Source: Pomphorhynchus laevis (lineage: Eukaryota > Acanthocephala > Palaeacanthocephala > Echinorhynchida > Pomphorhynchidae). From it: DNA of 64,000 nt. Each line of letters starts with the position of its first letter. The stretch's first letter is position 1. Shown one piece after another: positions 23,301-36,145 of the stretch. The position numbers and the translations under genes were made by a program. The notes under the pieces are model-generated. The model had not been told where the DNA came from. It saw nothing but the letters and a program-made list of their open reading frames with translations, and searched no databases. The stretch covers positions 62,001 through 126,000 of the forward strand of contig WNNJ02002141.1 in NCBI GenBank assembly GCA_012934845.2, written 5' to 3'.

Positions 23301-26300
23301 GATGAATGTGCTAAAATTAAAGATAAAGCTTGCATTTATTATATTTTGATTAAGCCTTTGAAAATATCGAAATTAAAATTTGAAAAATCGAATAAAAAGC
23401 GATTGATTTTGGTTGTAATTTGTTATTACTTAATTACATAATCAACTGAAGTTGATCATTAAAAGCTATGGCCAGCTATCAAATAGCAATAATTAATACA
23501 GGTAATTAATATCTTAATACATTAATATTATTAAAAATGATTGATTAATGAATTAATATAATTAATATAATTAATTAATTAATTATTATTAATACTATGT
23601 ATATAGCAATCTGTTAATACTATGGATATAGCAATATAGCACTTCGAGATGTGTGTGTCAATGTTGCTATTGAGCCCATACTCCTACCAGTACCAGATTT
23701 AATGACATTTGACAACATCAATACAACCACAGACAGGTCGGCTCGATTAGACATAGCGTGCAATAATCTGTTCGGAACAACGATGGAGCGGTCCTTTATG
23801 GACGTTTGTGTTTTTAATCCACTTGCCTCATCGTATGCCCAACGGATGAATAACACACATAACTATCATGAGAATAGAAAACGAACTAAATATGTTGAAA
23901 GAGTAGTAAAGATCGAGTGCTCTGCGTTTCACCCTCTCACGTTTTCGGCGCTAGGAAGCATAGGGCCCAGTGCAGACAGAGTACTACGACAGATCGCAAG
24001 ACAACAAGCGGTTAAACACAATACACCCTATCACAAATGCATCACTAAACTTCGGAGCGACATATCATTCATCCTTGCAAAGTGTGTGTCCTTGGCGATT
24101 CGACGAGCATCAATCCGAAAACTCAATAGTCAAGCGAATATATTCAATGATTCGCCAAACTAACATTAATGAAAATGTATAATAATAACAATTTTAATAA
24201 GGGCCCATTTGCGGGTAACCAAAATTGTATGTTATGTTGAAATGTTAAAATAATAAATAATAAATTAAAAAAAATGGATATAGCAATTTATATTATTATA
24301 TAATAACTATATTACAGTATATATTTGTATTTATTTATACATTAATTGCAGGTGTTTAAAAATATATTTAATATTTTTATCATGAAAAAAGTGTTTATTA
24401 AATAACTATATAATAATCATGTAATAATTATATATTTATTAATTATTAATTTATTAAATATTAAATATTTATAGCTTTATTAATCACAATAATTAATAAA
24501 GTATTAATTTTAAAATATTTATAAATATTTATCAATTTAATGATTAATTAATTTATCATTAAATTAATAATTTAATTTTAATTAAACTAAAATCAGTTGA
24601 ATTAAATATATTGATTTGTCAAATACTTCAAGATTTGTATCTACATTCAGTGAATTAATTACATTGCTCTTTTTGTTAGCAAATTACACCAGATATCAAT
24701 TGTGATATCAATTGTGTGTAATTGATAAAACGTCACGATAAAATTCGTATTTAATAAAGTGGGATACGAGCCATATCCCACAATAAAGGACAATACTATA
24801 ATTAATATGATTTTATTTATTAAAAACTGGTAAATGAACCGTATATCAGCAGTAATATAAGAGTGTTTCTTGCCTCTCTTGGTATCACTCAATGAAATAT
24901 AAAAATTTTGTAAAGCTTTAAATAGCCGTTTAAAAAAAACTATTTATTGTCTTTAAAACCAATATTACAAACATCTCTTTACTGGTGCGTGTCAATGATA
25001 TTTGTGTTTCTTGTATAAAGAAACATTTTATAAAAGTTAATTGTTATTTTATAATTTTGTTAATAACAAATCAAAGACAATTCAAAGACAAACGCTCACG
25101 CTGTTGTTAAGAATTCAAGTAAATGTCGAAATATGTTTAAAATATCGAATTCAAAAATTTGTTTCATAAGTTTATAAACTTCAATTATGATTATAATTAT
25201 AATTATGATTATATTATATTATAATTATATATTATAATATTTAATTTTTTTATTTAATAAGTTTAAAATGTTTAATTATAATAATTATTAATCTTAGAAT
25301 CTATTTATTCGATTCCGCTGACGTTACGAGTGATTGGTATATAATCAAATTACAAATTATACAAAGAACTAAAAAATGAAATAATTGAATTTGATTGCAG
25401 CAAAACATTTAATTGCAGCTAAGAACAGTATCATGCGTGCAACAGTTAACCGCAGGGTTCGTGACAAAACACAGACGCAGATTCCCGTGCGTGTATGGCA
25501 CATAAGACGATTCGGACAAAATTTCGGACGAAAGCATTCCAACAACATGTTGATTGTACGAGTTCGTTTTTCTTTTGAACAAAAGCTTGATCACAATACC
25601 ACAAGATACATTCTATTATAGGTGTCAACAGCTAATAATTTAGCGCGTCATTTGCGGCTCCATGTGAGCCGCAAATGAATGAGTTTCAACCAAATCCAAT
25701 GGTTCCTTTATTTGAAACGACAATGTTGGCTCATCTTATATAGACCCTAACGTTGAAGAGGATACGCTAACGTTGAAGGTAAATACAGCAAAGTACTGTT
25801 TTATAAATGTCCATTTTATTTTATCTAATTGCATGAAATTTGACGTTGTGAGATCCTACTACACCACAGATAAACTATAGCTCACAATAGGCATCAATAT
25901 TAACCGGAAGAACTTCAATACAACATCGTATGTGGCGGAAGATAAAAACTGTGATGAACTGGCTCGAGAAGCTACGTTACACGCAAAACATTAAATATGG
26001 TCAGAGAAAGTTCAACGACTAGTAAGCCTCATACCTAGATAGGAAAATTGTGATACCGTCTGTTATTAAAAGTTAGGGTGCTGTTTCTTGATAATCGACT
26101 TCCTGCTCGAAATACATTATCATGATTTAAAAGAATATCGTTAGATTGACCGATAAAGGTTGCTGAGCGCCATCTGATTAATTATTTAAATTATTATAAT
26201 AATTTTGTGTGAGAGTAGGTAACGCTTCGCCGTCTCAACGCTATGTTATAAATGATGTACCCCAAAGAACATATTATTATAATATTTGCATTTTTATTAA

Positions 26301-29300
26301 TAAGTTGATGAAATTGCTTAATAAGCTGAACGTAGCCTATGCTGATGATTTGAATTTGTGGAATACGATCTCAACTGAAAGAGACTGTTTGTCATTACAG
26401 CGTAACTTGGGTTTAGTGTATGACTCGAGTTTTACTATAGAAGTATCATTAAACCTGAAGTGTAAGATGTGAGTTTAGGTCGTAGATTCAAAGGATACAC
26501 TATACCTACTTAATTGGTGTAAAATAAATCGAGATAGTTATGACTTAACATGATCTTCGTATTTTGATCGAATCATCTTTAAAGACTCTACATCATTACA
26601 ACGTTCAATTAGACAAAGCTAGAAAAATAATGCACACTATAAAAATTGCTTTTTGAGGATAACTCTATTTTTGCTCACGCTGCTGTTCAACTCGTTAGTG
26701 CGACCAATACTTGATATTGTTTTTATGTAAACGAACTGAACTGAACGCTGTCGAAGGTGTTCTTTGCCGTATCACGCGTCTACTTACTGACTATAAATTT
26801 ATTTTATCCATAGAGACTTAAAGTGATCTGCATATTCGACATGACGGTGAGATGATTGTTTTGTTTACAATGTGGAAATTATTGAACAAATTAGATGGAT
26901 ATTTTAGCGTGTCGTGATCTATTTAGCATTCGATTGCAATTTTCAACCGGCATAAATGGAAACTAAATTATTTAATAATAATTTAAACTAAATTATAATA
27001 TCGAAAAATAAGAGATTAGAGATTAGAGATAATCTCATTTTAGTATACATTTAAATTGAAGAAAAAATAACTGAATCAAAAATTGCATCAAAAATACATT
27101 ATTGAATGCATCAATCAAATCAATCGATGAATTAAAAATGCATAATCAATTTAATTTATTAATTAAATTAATTAATCACTCCAATTTATTAATCAAATAA
27201 ATTAATAAATTTGCAATTATCAAGTATATTCATAGATTAATTTCACCCAATTGTTAAAACAAGTGGATATCAAACATTTAGATTACCTGCAATAGTGGAT
27301 ATATGATTGCAATTTGGCAATCCCCAGAGTTTAATCTGTCCACTCCTAAAATAGTCTCATTTATAAAGTTATTCGTTTGCCGGTATTAAACAAATAAAAT
27401 GTCTAGATAAGTATAGTTAGATAAAATTGTTCTGTCAAAGAAATATAAATTTCTCTACAACATCATTTTATGTGATTGAACTACACACAAAATATAAAAT
27501 CGGTAAGTCAATTTGATCAATTAGTCAATATTATGTCAATTTTATATTACTTCAAAAATATTTTAGATCTTTTACTGTTGAAAAATTGGACCTGAAAAGA
27601 TAGCCAGTGTATTTCGAATGTGAAACATATTTAATCAAAATAAAATTATAATTGATTTATATATTTGAGTTATTTTTTAATTTAATTTCAAACCATTTCC
27701 GAGGAAACACGATTATTATTTCCTCTGAAATAATAATTCAATTATTATTTAATAACATTATACATATAATTTATATTAAGATAATGTAAATTATTATAAT
27801 ATTTAAAAAATTTTATAATAAAAACTTATTTTTACTGAAATGAGTTTAATGATTTTTATTGATGTTTATCGAATTTCTGTTTGCGATCCAACAGGATTCG
27901 GGCATCAAACAACCGACAAAGTGAGCGCACTTAAGAATATGCTTGAAATTAAGCATCGATATTCATTGATATAAAAATGAAAGTATTCCGTGCCTCTATC
28001 GGCATTTTAAATTATTATAATAACCCAAAGCTAAAGTAAAAAAATAATTTTTTACTTAATTGTGAATTAAGATTATTAAAACTCTGATGCATTAATCAAA
28101 ATTTGTAAGCACATTAACATGTTTTCTGTTAAAATTAATTTCACCGATTAATAAAATAAGAGAAGCTAATATTAATAGTTAGTGTTCACATTTACACGAG
28201 TTAATATATCATCTGTCAATTAAAGATATCCACCACATGTTTGAAAGCTCATTCAATTCATAAAAATTCATCAACACATGTGCAGCATATCTCACATCAA
28301 TAGAACGAGATAAAGCTTCTTCTTTAACATAAGCTCTGTAGAGCCTCTGTTCAATTCACTGATTTATCTACAATAATTTATCAGAAAAGCAATGAAGCAT
28401 TAATTACTTAGTTCGCATATTTATCCAAAATAATATCATTAGTCAAAGCTGTTTGTAAAAGTACACATTACAATATTTTCAATAACAGCATTCGATATTT
28501 CATCCGAAAGTGAGATTTACCAGCCAGTAAATGGTAATTGTAAATATCGCATGCCGTTGATAAAGACAATTATTAATTATGTAAAAATTAGCGATATGAG
28601 CCGGAGTATTCGCTCCAAACACCCTTACCAACTAGATGTTGTCAGCATTTTATCATCAGGGCTAATATTGCAATATGAAAGAGGACGGGTATCACCAACT
28701 TGACTACAATGCATCTGCATTCTCTAAATAAACAATTTAAATGAAAAATAGCAGGAGTTGATTATTTAGCCTAAAGTTTGTCATTAAAATTGAGTTAAGA
28801 ATTAAAAAAAGTGTACATAAAGCGTTTGGCTTAAAGTTTGTCATTATAATGAAGTTGCCCATTTAAGTTCACAATTAGCGTTTGGCTTAATTTATCTTGA
28901 TTATCGTCCAAGTATAGCAGTGAACCAAAATCCACACCTTTCATTGTGATGAAAGATCATTTATCATCTCATTCATTACAAATTGTCTTTCTGCAATAAA
29001 TGATTCTGCAATTAAGACACATTAAAGTGTCTTAAGTGAGAATTGATAAAAAAACATAGATCAGAATTATACACATTCTTTGATAAAATTGACTTCAAAT
29101 TTTAGATACCATAAATTTTTATAAGAATAAATGCTGATTCTAATTTTACTACTTCTTACAGTTTATTTGACAATCAATTGGTTTTCATGTCGTAATTACA
29201 TTGTTGGACTCGTATAGTTCTTAGCAAATGTTGTTGAAAATGTAGTTGCAAATGTCTTTATCGTTGGTAGAGGACATATTGACTTTAATTTATTGTAATT

Positions 29301-32300
29301 AGAATATTTCGTTTTTAATTAAATATATAATTTTTAAAAATAAATATATTATTATTTTTTATTTTTTATTATCTTTTAAACAATTTTATTTTACAAATAT
29401 ATTGGAATGCGAAAATTTAGAACAAATTTCAAATATCTTATAATAATATAATTTTATATATGAAATATATTATTCAAATAATTTAGATGAATTACGTCAA
29501 CGTTAAATACCTGAAATTCACCTTCAACTTGCTGAGCTCTAGCAGTTCTGTGAAATTCTGTTGTATCGGCGTACTGCTTTTGCTCTGTGATTCGGTGTTT
29601 GGCTCTAAATACAAACGGATTTGATGCAGTAATAGAATTACGAGGTAAAAAAATTACTTTACTAAAGAATAGAGAGCGATCCAAATGCGAGCTTCCTTCA
29701 GCATTTCAGAACCTTCGTGAAACCATGTAACTTCCTACATTAATGGTAATATTATTCATGGGTTTGTACAAAAACTGTAGATAAAGATCTTACAAAAAAA
29801 TCATTTTAAAAATTATCAAATAAAAAATTATTATTATTTTTTATTTTCACATAAAAAAATAAATTTATTTTCTAATCGAAATTTGTATTTCACAAATAAA
29901 TCTTTTATTTTTAAAATACCCGTATATCCGCATGTGACTTGTGCATAAAATTGTTATTAGAAATTAATTCATCTTGTAAATATTGAGAAATATTTTGATC
30001 TTGCAGCAAAATATTAATTCTATACTGTTTTTAACTTTCAAAATAAAAGATATTGTATATAATATAAGAAGAAATTTATTTTAAAAAATTATTCATTTAC
30101 ATAAAATAAACTTCAATGTTTAAATTCTCCATTTTGATTAGGATATTGAAAAAAATATAATATAATAATATTACATAATATTATTATTTTATATTTAATA
30201 TTATATTATATATTACATAATATATACTAGCTAGCAAAAGTTTCCAAGTAAAAAATAAAACCTCAACATGTTTAATTGTTTACATATTTTTAATAAAATA
30301 AATTCGTTTTTGATCTTCAAAGTTTTAAAATCTATAAAAGATTATAGATATATATTCAATATTTTTAATTGAAATATATATCAGCGTAACCAACACAGCT
30401 AGTATTTAAAAGTAGTTGAATAAATTAGCAATTGAAAATATCTCGAAAAAATTTTATATAAGACACTTTAAATCAAAATACAAATGGAAATAGAATAATT
30501 CGCAATTACGGCAACATTTTTGTGATTGCATTTTAGAGTTAAATGAAAAGTACAAAAATTGTCGTCGAACGAATTTAAGCGTTTTATTGCCGAAATACAT
30601 CACAAATGAATCAATTTGCTATTTTAACAAAAGATTATATAAAATTTTAATAAAATATAAAACTTTTTAATATTTTAATATATTTTATTTACATTTAATT
30701 CTAAGTTATTTTAATAATATTAAAATAAATGGGACGCTACCTGCATAAACCTTTTAGCGGCGAGTTACGAGGATAAAGCAGTCATTCCGACCGGTGAGGT
30801 AGGCGCTTTTGCAGAATGCAAGAAGTAAAAGTACAACGAGATCGATATTAGAATCTATACATTCGTTACTGTAGCCGTTGAGTCCTTGGGTTTCTAAGGC
30901 AAGGAAACCTCGTATTTTATCGAAGAGATCTCGAAGATGATGTCCAGGATCACAGGAGAAATTCGATCAACCGCTTTCCTAAGGCAGCGCTAAATTGTAG
31001 CGGTTCAGCGAGGCAATTCCGCTTGTATACTCGAGTGCCTAAGCGATCGGCTACCGATTTTTTCTGGTTTTTAATATAAAAATTTTAAATTAAGATAAAT
31101 AATTATTATTTTATTATTTTAAAATATTTATTTTCTTTTTATTGTATTATAAACGACTTATCAAATAATAAATAATTTGACAGTAATAAAGATTTATAGC
31201 ATTAAAGAGTTGGATATTTACCAACTCCTTTATTTCCAAAATGTTCTTATATCAATTATTAGTTATTTTGTTAAATAAATAATGATGATCAATTGAATGA
31301 ATACTCTTAAATGAAGGAAAATATTTGAAATTTACTAAATCATTTTAATATTTGTTCTAATTTAAGAAAATTAAAGAGATTAATTATTTTAAATTTAATT
31401 TTTATTAAGCAAATAATGAATTGAATATTTTATTACGAATTCAATGCATTTCGATCATGTTATTTTGTGTTAACATTTAAATATGTATCAATAGTATTGC
31501 TCTCACTTGTTTACGCTCGTTTTGTTTCGGTTGAGCTTCATCTCTTCTTAGTAAACGTCTTGCTATTTCACTATCAGATAGCAACGACAAAATCATTCGA
31601 AGTCGCTCTCTCCTGTCAGCTGGTCCTTCTCCAAATAAACCTTAAATTAAAGTAGATTATAGGGTACAATGGCAAGTGTATTGTACATGTTGGCTCATCA
31701 AGTTGACGCAAATTAGATTTTACTTCCGAGTCATCAGTGGAAACGTATATTTGTCTTGCCTAAATTTTATAAATAATTTTCATTTAAGACTATTATTTTA
31801 ATGATTTCATTTTCTTTTTAGATGTAATTTGAAAATAATTAAAGTAAATCATAGATCATAAGATGATGATGTATTACGGAATATATGTTTTACAACATAT
31901 TATGATGTATTACGGATTACATATTATGTAATCAATATATATAATAAATTACATCTAAATGTAATTATATTGACGAATAAAATGAACGAGTAGTTTATGA
32001 AATCTAATAGATTGTGTACAAGTAATAAGAACGGCAACTTTATAAACCTCGTATGCTAGTTTTGTTTCGGTTATGCTTCATTAAAAAATGATCAAAGTAT
32101 ATAGCAAAGTGGAATATCTCTTACTTATAAATTTATTTTTCTCTGAATAAATGGGAAACAATCCCAAACCGCTACGCAACTTGTCGATAAAATAATTTTA
32201 TGGAATATAATAAGAACCAGTTAAAAATACTAAATAACCAAAATGATCAAAGCTGGAAATCGTTTTGATTGTATCAATTTTAAGCAAACTAATCGATTAA

Positions 32301-33474
32301 GTGGAAAAGGGATTTCTGAATACAAACTATATCGTTTAAAAACGTTTATTTAATTTATAATATATCGGGAATTCCTTGATAATTCGGAAAATTGCTTATC
32401 TGTAGTTGGCGTTCAACTGCACGTGATGACGTACATACCATTATTTAGAAAACAAAATTATTATGACTAAATTTTATAACACTGAATTTATAATACTTAA
32501 TATATAAAACAGAAATCGTCTAATGCTTTCAAAACCATTTAACAACATTTCATTAATTTATATTAATAATAAATCCTTAATTTATAATGATTTATTAAAT
32601 AATGTGTTTACTTTTTCTAATTATTTGTGAAGTAATTAGATATAAGATAATTAATAAGATATCAATGACAAAAATATCTGGGCTTTAAGTGAAATGATGC
32701 GAATATTTTTGGCAGAATATTGACGGTACTTATAATTTCGAACATTAAATTCCATACATTTAAAGCTAAGAATCATATTATTTAAAAACAAATATTAAAT
32801 TTAGCGTTCCAAGTGCAATCTGAAGAGCTTAGAAAAATGTACAACTTAATAAACACATAAAAATATATTCGCACTGTATATCTGTGTTTTGAAAAGAACA
32901 CAAATAAAATAATTAAAAAGACAAATAGTTGATGTTATTGTTTTTGGAAAGTATCGAAAGATCAAACGTAGAATTATTTTTGTTCTGGTCAAAATTTCTT
33001 TCTACTAGTTTAAACAGCTTACACATTCAGATTTATGTCAGTATAGGTTAAAGCAACAATCATTTAGTGGTATTTCCTTTATTGGAAGTGCAAGGTCGCG
33101 TGGATCTAGACAACCCAAATGTTATAAAAATATATAGTCTTTTTGTTTTAAATATTACTTACTAAAAATTGTATCTTAAACATTTCTATTTCTAGATCGA
33201 ATCAAAGAAAGTAGCGACGGCCTGTATCTTCAATATCTATGAAGGCCATATCTATAGGTCATATCCGATATTCACACTGTATAATGATAAATATAATTAT
33301 ATATCATTAAAAATATTATAATAATATTTTAATATCATTTAAATATCATTATATAACATTTAGAAAATAATTGATTCAAAATTTTTACAAAATCTTTAAT
33401 ACCCGTTTTCGCTTTTCGAATTCAGCCAGCATGTCAGCTTGATCCATTGAGCTGAATGATATTTCTGAACTCAT
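20330..33474 (-). CDS. PRPF4: U4/U6 snRNP protein PRPF4 (Prp4, WD40), 12 exons
   Basis: PRPF4 is a core U4/U6 and tri-snRNP protein of the nuclear spliceosome. Exons, high to low: 33474-33403, 31759-31687, 31640-31507, 29734-29658, 29604-29511, 28723-28629, 27345-27287, 23310-23190, 23145-23053, 21485-21363, 21319-21212, 20669-20330. All introns are GT-AG, all phases agree, and the product is 462 residues. Residues 25-75 are the SFM/Prp4 domain ([31 protein letters not shown]). [15 protein letters not shown] (about 97) and the [11 protein letters not shown] block follow, then seven WD40 blades (about 160-462) with [20 protein letters not shown] and YDRSIRIW. The N-terminus is about 60 residues shorter than human, so an upstream exon may exist; Met at 33474 is the first in frame of the last recognisable 5' exon. 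Four introns are 43-53 bp, the rest 0.5-4 kb and full of repeats. Minus-strand AATAAA at 20057-20062. Confidence 0.93.
20781..20895 (-). pseudogene. Duplicated piece of the last PRPF4 exon inside the neighbouring intron
   Basis: This stretch of the 542-bp last intron closely matches the exon at about 20385-20480: both read CCGATCACTTGAAT, TTATTTTCTGTTCCGGAGC and GAAATTACTTTAATTGC on the plus strand. The copy has small indels that break the WD40 frame and lacks exon borders, so it is a non-coding partial duplication in the same orientation. Confidence 0.85.
21780..22200. repeat. Diverged copies of PRPF4 3'-flanking and intron DNA inside the ~1.57-kb intron
   Basis: CTTGATAAATTAATTTCAAT followed by CAACGTTTTCTTTAGTTCAT occurs at 20155-20205 (3' flank) and again at 22128-22175. 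The GATTTAAATTACATTTG block at about 20083 recurs as GATTCAAATTACATTTG at about 21799. TGATGACTAATACATATTAA (about 21533) recurs as CGATGACTAATGAATATTAA (about 21837). These point to local duplication of 3'-end and intron segments. Confidence 0.7.
23641..24270 (+). mobile_element. LINE group B C-terminal fragment in a PRPF4 intron
   Basis: A 170-codon frame (23651-24163) matches the C-terminal domain of the group B protein at 49582-49097: [10 protein letters not shown], then [13 protein letters not shown], then [17 protein letters not shown]. The D...DVCVFNP...K..KY..R pattern resembles restriction-like (PD-(D/E)XK) endonucleases of some LINEs; that assignment is inference. The 3' UTR contains GGGCCCATTTGCGGGTAACC (24201-24220), shared with the copy near 48745. 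It is 5'-truncated and lies antisense to PRPF4. Confidence 0.8.
24271..26199. other. Intron DNA with a 13-bp palindrome; no gene recognised
   Basis: AT-rich PRPF4 intron sequence. A GC-richer island at 25390-25700 is open in several frames on both strands but matches no family I recognise. At 25648-25678 lies an inverted repeat with arms TCATTTGCGGCTC and GAGCCGCAAATGA and a 5-base loop. Its arm resembles the 3' end motif of the CR1-like LINE at 46786-46797. Confidence 0.5.
26200..26920 (+). mobile_element. LINE group A (CR1-like) RT remnant in a PRPF4 intron
   Basis: The frame at 26209-26472 has an RT palm signature ([25 protein letters not shown]), followed by decayed C-terminal sequence to about 26900. 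Both ends are lost and stops are common. It sits in the largest PRPF4 intron (27286-23311), antisense to the gene. Confidence 0.7.
30740..31075 (+). mobile_element. LINE group B-like C-terminal remnant in a PRPF4 intron
   Basis: A GC-richer island whose plus frame, read through a few stops, gives [20 protein letters not shown], then RSTAFLRQR, then [16 protein letters not shown]. This resembles the C-terminal segment downstream of the RT in group B-type invertebrate elements. It lies in the intron 31506-29735, opposite PRPF4. Confidence 0.55.
31760..33402. other. First recognised PRPF4 intron, no other feature seen
   Basis: AT-rich sequence with no coding frame or repeat family I recognise. 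Confidence 0.5.
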
Positions 33475-33799
33475 ATTGTAAGTTGTTTTACGTCTAACAA
33501 GAGCAAATGCTAAGCACAAACAAAGTTAATCCAATTTTTAAACTTAAGTATTTCCGTTTTTAAGAGTTTATTCTTTCAAGGCTATATACCATAATCATAA
33601 TATGACTATATTATGAATCATTTACATTCATAATATGATTGTTTATAACAAAACAAAAATATGATTCAATATTTTTGAAATATTGTGCTAACAACACATT
33701 TTTTAAATAATTTATATAATTTATTCAATTTGTATGTTTAGTTAAAATATACAAGAAGCTGGTGAAATTATTACACAGAATCAATAACTAATTATAAAT

Positions 33800-35265
33800 A
33801 TGTATGAACAATTGCATACACGAGCGAGTATCATCATTTGGTCGGCTTCATAAATTATCCTCGTGTGAATTCTTTAATCCTAGATGCAGCACTGTACACT
33901 ACAATCAGCGTAGGTGGACCTCATCAGCAGTGAGCCTACGCCTACCTTTCGTGTTTCGGTCCTTTAATTATCTGCTGAAATTTTTCTCTGCTGCCTTTCT
34001 GTAAAAACAAACGATACAGTTCGTAAGGAAAACATTTCCACTTGTGCAAACTGTACGTTGTATCCGTCTTTTAAAACAAAAAGACGGTAATAGCACAACA
34101 GTTAACGGTAACAACCGACAATCTGTCTTTTGAATTTTCTTTGGCAGGAAACCAGAATCTGCCAAGTAAATAGAACAAACAATTGCATACACGAGCGAGT
34201 ATCATCATGTGGTCATCTTCATCAATTATCCTCGTGTGAATTCTTTAATCCTAGATGCAGCAATGTACACTACAATCAGCGTAGGTGGACATCATCAGCA
34301 GTAAGCCTACGCCAACTTTTCGTGTTTCGGTCCTTTAATTATCTGCTGAAATTTTCCTCTGCTGCCTTTCTGTATAAACAAACGTTTAAGGACCAAAACA
34401 AGAAAAGTAGGCGTAGGCTCACTGCTGATGAGGTCCACCTACGCTGATTGTAGTGTACAGTGCTGCATCTAGGATTAAAGAATTCACACGAGGATAATTG
34501 ATGAAGCCGACCAAATGATGATACTCGCTCGTGTATGCAATTGTTCATTCTATTTACCTGGCAGATTCCGGTTTCCTGTACAAGAAAATTCAAAAGACAG
34601 ATTGTCGGTTGTTTCCGTCAACTGTAGTGCTATTTCCGTCTTTTTCTTTTAAAAGACGGATACAACGTACAGTTTGCACAAGTCGAAATGTTTTCCTTAC
34701 AAACTGTATCGTTTGTTTTTACAGAAAGGCAGCAGAGGAAAATTTCAGCAGATAATTAAAGGACCGAAACACGAAAAGTAGGCGTAGGCTCACTGCTGAT
34801 GAGGTCCACATACGCTGATTGTAGTGTACAGTGCTGCGTTAAGGATTAAAGAATTCACACGAGGATAATTGATGAAGCTGACCACATGATGATACTCGCT
34901 CGTGTATGCAATTGTTTATTCTATTTACTTGGCAGATTCTGGTTTCCTGCCAAAGAAAATTAAAAAGACAGATTGTCGGTTGTTACCGTTAACTGTTGTG
35001 CTATTACCGTCTTTTGGTTTAATCGACGGATACAACGTACAGTTTGCACAAGTGGAAATGTTTTTCTCGCAAACTGCATAGTTTGTTTTTACAGAAAGGC
35101 AGCAGAGGAAAATTTCAGCAGATAATTAAAGGACCGAAACACGAAAGGTAGGCGTAGGCTCACTGCTGATGAGGTCCACCTATGCTGATTGTAGTGTACA
35201 GTGCTGCATCTAGGATTAAAGAATTCACACGAGGATAATTTATGAAGCCGACCAAATGATAAATA
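33800..35265. repeat. Large palindromic cluster of a ~370-bp repeat (five partial units)
   Basis: Two units lie in plus orientation (33804-34385) and about three in inverted orientation (34391-35262), with a symmetry centre near 34388. The landmark CTCATCAGCAGTGAGCCTAC begins near 33920 with a variant near 34289, and its complement recurs near 34408, 34777 and 35148, so the period is 369-371 bp. Units contain small internal hairpins (for example CCGTCTTTT...AAAAGACGG at 34066-34089). The cluster lies between the PRPF4 5' end and the TOM22 3' end. The ~70-residue frames in it come from the repeat and are not genes. Confidence 0.85.
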
Positions 35266-36145
35266 TGTATTGAAAAACAAGTTCACTTGTTCCATCTTTC
35301 ATTACTTATTTCATCACTATTTTTGTATTTTATCAATAAAATCTTATATATTTTATAAATTGCTTATTGTAGCCGAAAAAATCAATGCTTATTTACAATC
35401 ATACAACTTACAGTATTAAGGTAAGAGCGTTATATTATAATATTTATAATATTATAATATTAATAACGTTATTATATTTAAAATATTTCCATTGTAAGAT
35501 CTCTTTACATACGCTGGATACATGACGGTCTTACAGAAACTCTGTATGTCTCCAGCTTTAACTCGTAGATAAATCAAATGTTACTAATCAAATGTAACAA
35601 ATCTTTAGATCAAATGTTATACATTTGATTTTAAACATTAGCTGTTTTTCAAAACATTTATATTCCCAACTGTTCTTTCAAATATGTGTGATAGTGCCTC
35701 TAGAAAAAATTAAGTTGGCTCGTTAAAAATCATTTATGCCCGCTTTATACGTCAACAAAGGGTGTCACGGTTACGAATTTCAAAAACCTTTACATAACGC
35801 TAGAGACAATACAGCTTGTAATTAATTATTTTTTGATTAGAGGCAGAAATGACGATTGCAGGCTTGCACCACACACTAAATTGTAAAACAGTTTAATTTT
35901 TCTTCAGTTAACGACGTCGATGCAATTTTATTTTATAAATTAATGTTGTAAAAGTTTTAGTTTTGGCTAATAAATTTGTTATAACCGACAAAATTAGCAT
36001 TTTTAATAATTAACAATCAAAGATATTTTTATTTTATATAAGTTAATCATGTCAATTATTATGTTCGCACAAAAATATCCATATCAAAAAACAAGAGAAA
36101 ATTACTCAAAACGCAAAATGTTTTTAATGCAAAATGATAGTTTTG
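35266..36145. other. TOM22 3' flank, AT-rich
   Basis: No gene seen. A minus-strand AATAAA lies at 36028-36033, about 115 bp past the TOM22 stop, and is a plausible polyadenylation signal. Confidence 0.5.

Noticed and set aside
25385-25628. Host exon candidates in both orientations
   Set aside because: All frames are open in a small GC-richer island; none continues the PRPF4 protein or matches a family I recognise.
29454-29684. A single 76-residue minus-strand protein
   Set aside because: The frame reads through a 53-bp intron; splitting it at GT-AG sites gives two PRPF4 exons with correct phase and family match.
33804-35295. A set of similar ~70-residue proteins on both strands
   Set aside because: They lie in a palindromic ~370-bp repeat and are the same DNA read in both directions; no start context or domain.
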